Both the position numbers and the translations under genes were made by a program. Positions 25,929 to 27,560 of a stretch of 27,560 nucleotides of DNA are shown in pieces. Each line of letters opens with the position of its first letter. Position 1 is the stretch's first letter. The stretch comes from JBDIBB01 sp039812685 (lineage in GTDB: Bacteria > Acidobacteriota > Vicinamibacteria > Vicinamibacterales > JAFNAJ01). The stretch is from contig JBDIBB010000051.1 of the NCBI GenBank assembly GCA_039812685.1, forward strand, positions 1 to 27,560. The letters are read 5' to 3'. Under the pieces are notes generated by a model. That model was not told the DNA's origin. It was given only the letters and a program-made list of their open reading frames with translations, and did not search any database.

Positions 25929-25943
25929 TGGCACGGGTCATGC
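25929..25943 (+). promoter_or_regulatory. Candidate sigma-54 promoter for the S8 protease
   Basis: TGGCACGGGTCATGC matches the -24/-12 consensus TGGCACG-N4-TTGC at all but one consensus base, with the GG and GC doublets at the required spacing. It would start transcription near 25955, about 55 nt before the ATG at 26011. Confidence 0.5.
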
Positions 25944-26010
25944 GTCTTATGTGCGCGAGATTTCGACCGGGAACCGCGTGCCCGGCCGCAACCGTCGGGG
26001 TTCTCCAACC

Positions 26011-27560
26011 ATGACCTGCCACGAACCCGTTCCTCACGGCACCGTCTCGCATCGCGTCGTCGTCGTGGTGCGCATCGCCGCATTGCTGCTGCTCAGTGCC
26101 GTCCTGCTCTCCACTGCCGCGTTCTCCGGACCGCGCCGGGCTCGGCTCTCCGGCGATCTCGATGTCGCGCTCCGGGCGGGCGGTGATGGTCAGGTGCGCG
26201 TGATCGTCTCCGGGTCGGAAGCGCTCGCACGCCGGCTGGCGGCCCGTCACGGCCTGCGTCTCGAGCGGCTGATGCGCAGCGGCGCGGTCCTGACCGGACC
26301 CGCATCCCGGATCGACTCGCTCACCTACGACGGCGAACTCGACACCCTGTCGATCGATCGGCTGGTGTATTCGATGATGGCGACCACGACGGCGGCCATC
26401 GGGGCCGACCAGGTCTGGACCGGCGTCGAGGACCTCGCCGGCCGCAGCGGCCGAGGCATCGGCGTGGCGGTGGTCGACTCCGGCATCACCGAGCACCGGG
26501 ACCTGCGGAACCGCGTGGTCGTCACCGTCGACTTCGTCAACCGCCTGAACTTCGGTCTCGACCTCTACGGCCACGGCACGCACATGGCCGGCATCATCGC
26601 GGGCAACTCGCGGCAGCCCGACGGCGTGAAGGGTGTGGCCCCCGGCGCGCACCTGATCAACCTGCGCGTGATGGACGCCCGGGGCGTCGGCCGCACCAGC
26701 GACGTCATCGAGGCGATCGACTGGGCGATCGCCAACCGCGCGCGGTACAACATCCGCGTCCTCAACCTCTCGCTCGGCCACCCGGTGACCCAGTCGTGGC
26801 GCGACGACCCCCTGTGCCTGGCCGTGGAACGCGCCAGCGCGGCCGGCATTACGGTGGTGACCGCCGCAGGCAACCTCGGAAAGACACCCGACGGCCGGGC
26901 GGTCGTGGCCGGCATCGTGTCACCGGGCAACGCGCCGTCGGCCATCACCGTGGGCGCCACCAACGCGAAGGGCACCGCCGCCCGCTCCGATGACGTGATG
27001 GCGACCTACAGCTCGCGAGGCCCGACGCACATCGATCGGATCGTGAAGCCCGATCTCGTCGCGCCCGGCAACAAGGTGCAGTCGCTGGCGGCCCCCTTCT
27101 CGAAGCTGACCCGCGATTACCCCGCGCTGGTGTCGGGCAGCGGCCTCTGGCGCACGCTCACGCTCAGCGGCACCAGCCAGTCGGCGGCCGTCGTCGCCGG
27201 GGCCGCGGCCCTGCTGCTCGAGGCGAACCCGGCGCTGAAGCCCGCACAGGTGAAGTTCGCGCTGCAGGTCACGGCCGGCCGGCTGGCCGGCGCGGGCGTC
27301 ATCGAACAAGGCGCGGGCGAATTGAACGTGGCGTCAGCGGTCCTGCTGGCCAATGGCCGCGCCCTGCACTCCCTGCCCACCACGACGATCGCCGGCGAGA
27401 CGATCGCCTCGTCGGCCATCGCGTTCAACGCCAGGCCGTTCAGCCACACCGAAGGTCAGACCCTCGTCTGGGGCGACACGCTGGTCTGGGGCGACACGCT
27501 CGTCTGGGGCGACACGCTCGTCTGGGGCGACACGCTCGTCTGGGGCGACACGCTCGTCTG
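26011..27560 (+). CDS. Secreted S8 (subtilisin-family) serine protease, 3' end outside window
   Basis: 516 residues are visible. The N-terminal signal segment has core VVVVVRIAALLLLSAVLLSTAAFS (about 16-39 including flanks), and an inhibitor-like propeptide runs to about 130. The catalytic triad is Asp156 (VAVVDSGI), His188 (YGHGTHMAGI) and Ser389 (SGTSQSAAVVAG); the oxyanion Asn is Asn288 (VTAAGN). After residue 484 the sequence becomes tandem TLVWGD hexapeptides that run off the window. Similar VWG-repeat tails occur in subtilases of Acidobacteriota. No Shine-Dalgarno precedes ATG 26011. Confidence 0.94.
   Translation, partial: MTCHEPVPHGTVSHRVVVVVRIAALLLLSAVLLSTAAFSGPRRARLSGDLDVALRAGGDGQVRVIVSGSEALARRLAARHGLRLERLMRSGAVLTGPASRIDSLTYDGELDTLSIDRLVYSMMATTTAAIGADQVWTGVEDLAGRSGRGIGVAVVDSGITEHRDLRNRVVVTVDFVNRLNFGLDLYGHGTHMAGIIAGNSRQPDGVKGVAPGAHLINLRVMDARGVGRTSDVIEAIDWAIANRARYNIRVLNLSLGHPVTQSWRDDPLCLAVERASAAGITVVTAAGNLGKTPDGRAVVAGIVSPGNAPSAITVGATNAKGTAARSDDVMATYSSRGPTHIDRIVKPDLVAPGNKVQSLAAPFSKLTRDYPALVSGSGLWRTLTLSGTSQSAAVVAGAAALLLEANPALKPAQVKFALQVTAGRLAGAGVIEQGAGELNVASAVLLANGRALHSLPTTTIAGETIASSAIAFNARPFSHTEGQTLVWGDTLVWGDTLVWGDTLVWGDTLVWGDTLV
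27460..27560 (+). repeat. 18-bp tandem repeat encoding TLVWGD
   Basis: At least five 18-bp units in frame, based on ACGCTCGTCTGGGGCGAC. The first two units carry silent differences (ACC, CTG); the later ones are identical. The array continues beyond the window. Confidence 0.95.

Larger units (their letters stand above)
25558..26010. other. Divergent intergenic region rich in inverted repeats
   Basis: 453 bp between the permease operon (minus) and the S8 protease gene (plus), with no convincing gene and lower GC than its surroundings. It holds three AAGATCTT-centred palindromes and several further small inverted repeats: CCCATCC/GGATGGG around 25738-25760, ATCCG/CGGAT around 25814-25828, CCTG/CAGG near 25848-25860, and GGCCGGA-A-TCCGGCC at 25859-25873. 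A sigma-54-type promoter match follows at 25929. Confidence 0.7.

Noticed and set aside
24473..26014. A plus-strand open frame running through both permease genes and the intergenic region
   Set aside because: It is Ser/Arg/Ala-rich antisense translation of the permeases, and its last part translates the palindromes (AKIL repeats) with no independent support.

Overview
The window is very GC-rich, almost gap-free bacterial chromosome from a Gram-negative (lpxC, lipoproteins and a monofunctional peptidoglycan glycosyltransferase are present). The gene content, together with a subtilase that ends in tandem TLVWGD repeats, suggests an Acidobacteriota member, probably of the Vicinamibacteria/Luteitalea type. 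That placement is an inference from family knowledge, not a search result. No tRNA, rRNA, CRISPR array, insertion sequence or prophage was seen.

Layout. 1-4358 (minus): trmFO (cut by the window edge), topA and dprA, a widely conserved cluster for tRNA modification and DNA handling. 4530-5628 (plus): a secreted TPR protein overlapping a lipoprotein gene. 5816-9473 (plus): the classic rplU-rpmA-obg-nadD-rsfS run of ribosome biogenesis and NAD synthesis, followed by a comF-type phosphoribosyltransferase. 9439-11285 (minus): tmk and lysA. 11478-12760 (plus): an ECF-type sigma factor, a STAS protein and a 95-residue protein of unknown function. 12857-14218 (plus): an unusual radical SAM protein. 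14312-20113 (minus): lpxC, uvrA, an IPT/NHL beta-propeller protein and an HNH endonuclease. 20256-20813 (plus): an NlpC/P60 lipoprotein. 20831-25557 (minus): a HEXXH putative metallopeptidase, mtgA, a DapA-family aldolase and two peptide-type ABC permeases. 26011 to the end (plus): a secreted S8 protease, cut by the window edge.

Most of the window is housekeeping. The parts that stand out are: (1) the 453-bp intergenic region before the S8 protease, which holds three AAGATCTT-centred palindromes, several other inverted repeats and a good sigma-54-type promoter match aimed at the protease; (2) the radical SAM protein, with a SPASM-like Cys motif at its N-terminus, non-standard spacing of the cluster cysteines and a C-terminal beta-sandwich-like extension; (3) the sigma/STAS/95-aa cassette, whose STAS protein has Ala at the usual phosphoserine position; (4) two cell-envelope genes whose -10 boxes lie 6 nt from the start codon, suggesting leaderless transcripts; (5) a permease pair with no ATPase or binding protein beside it in the window.
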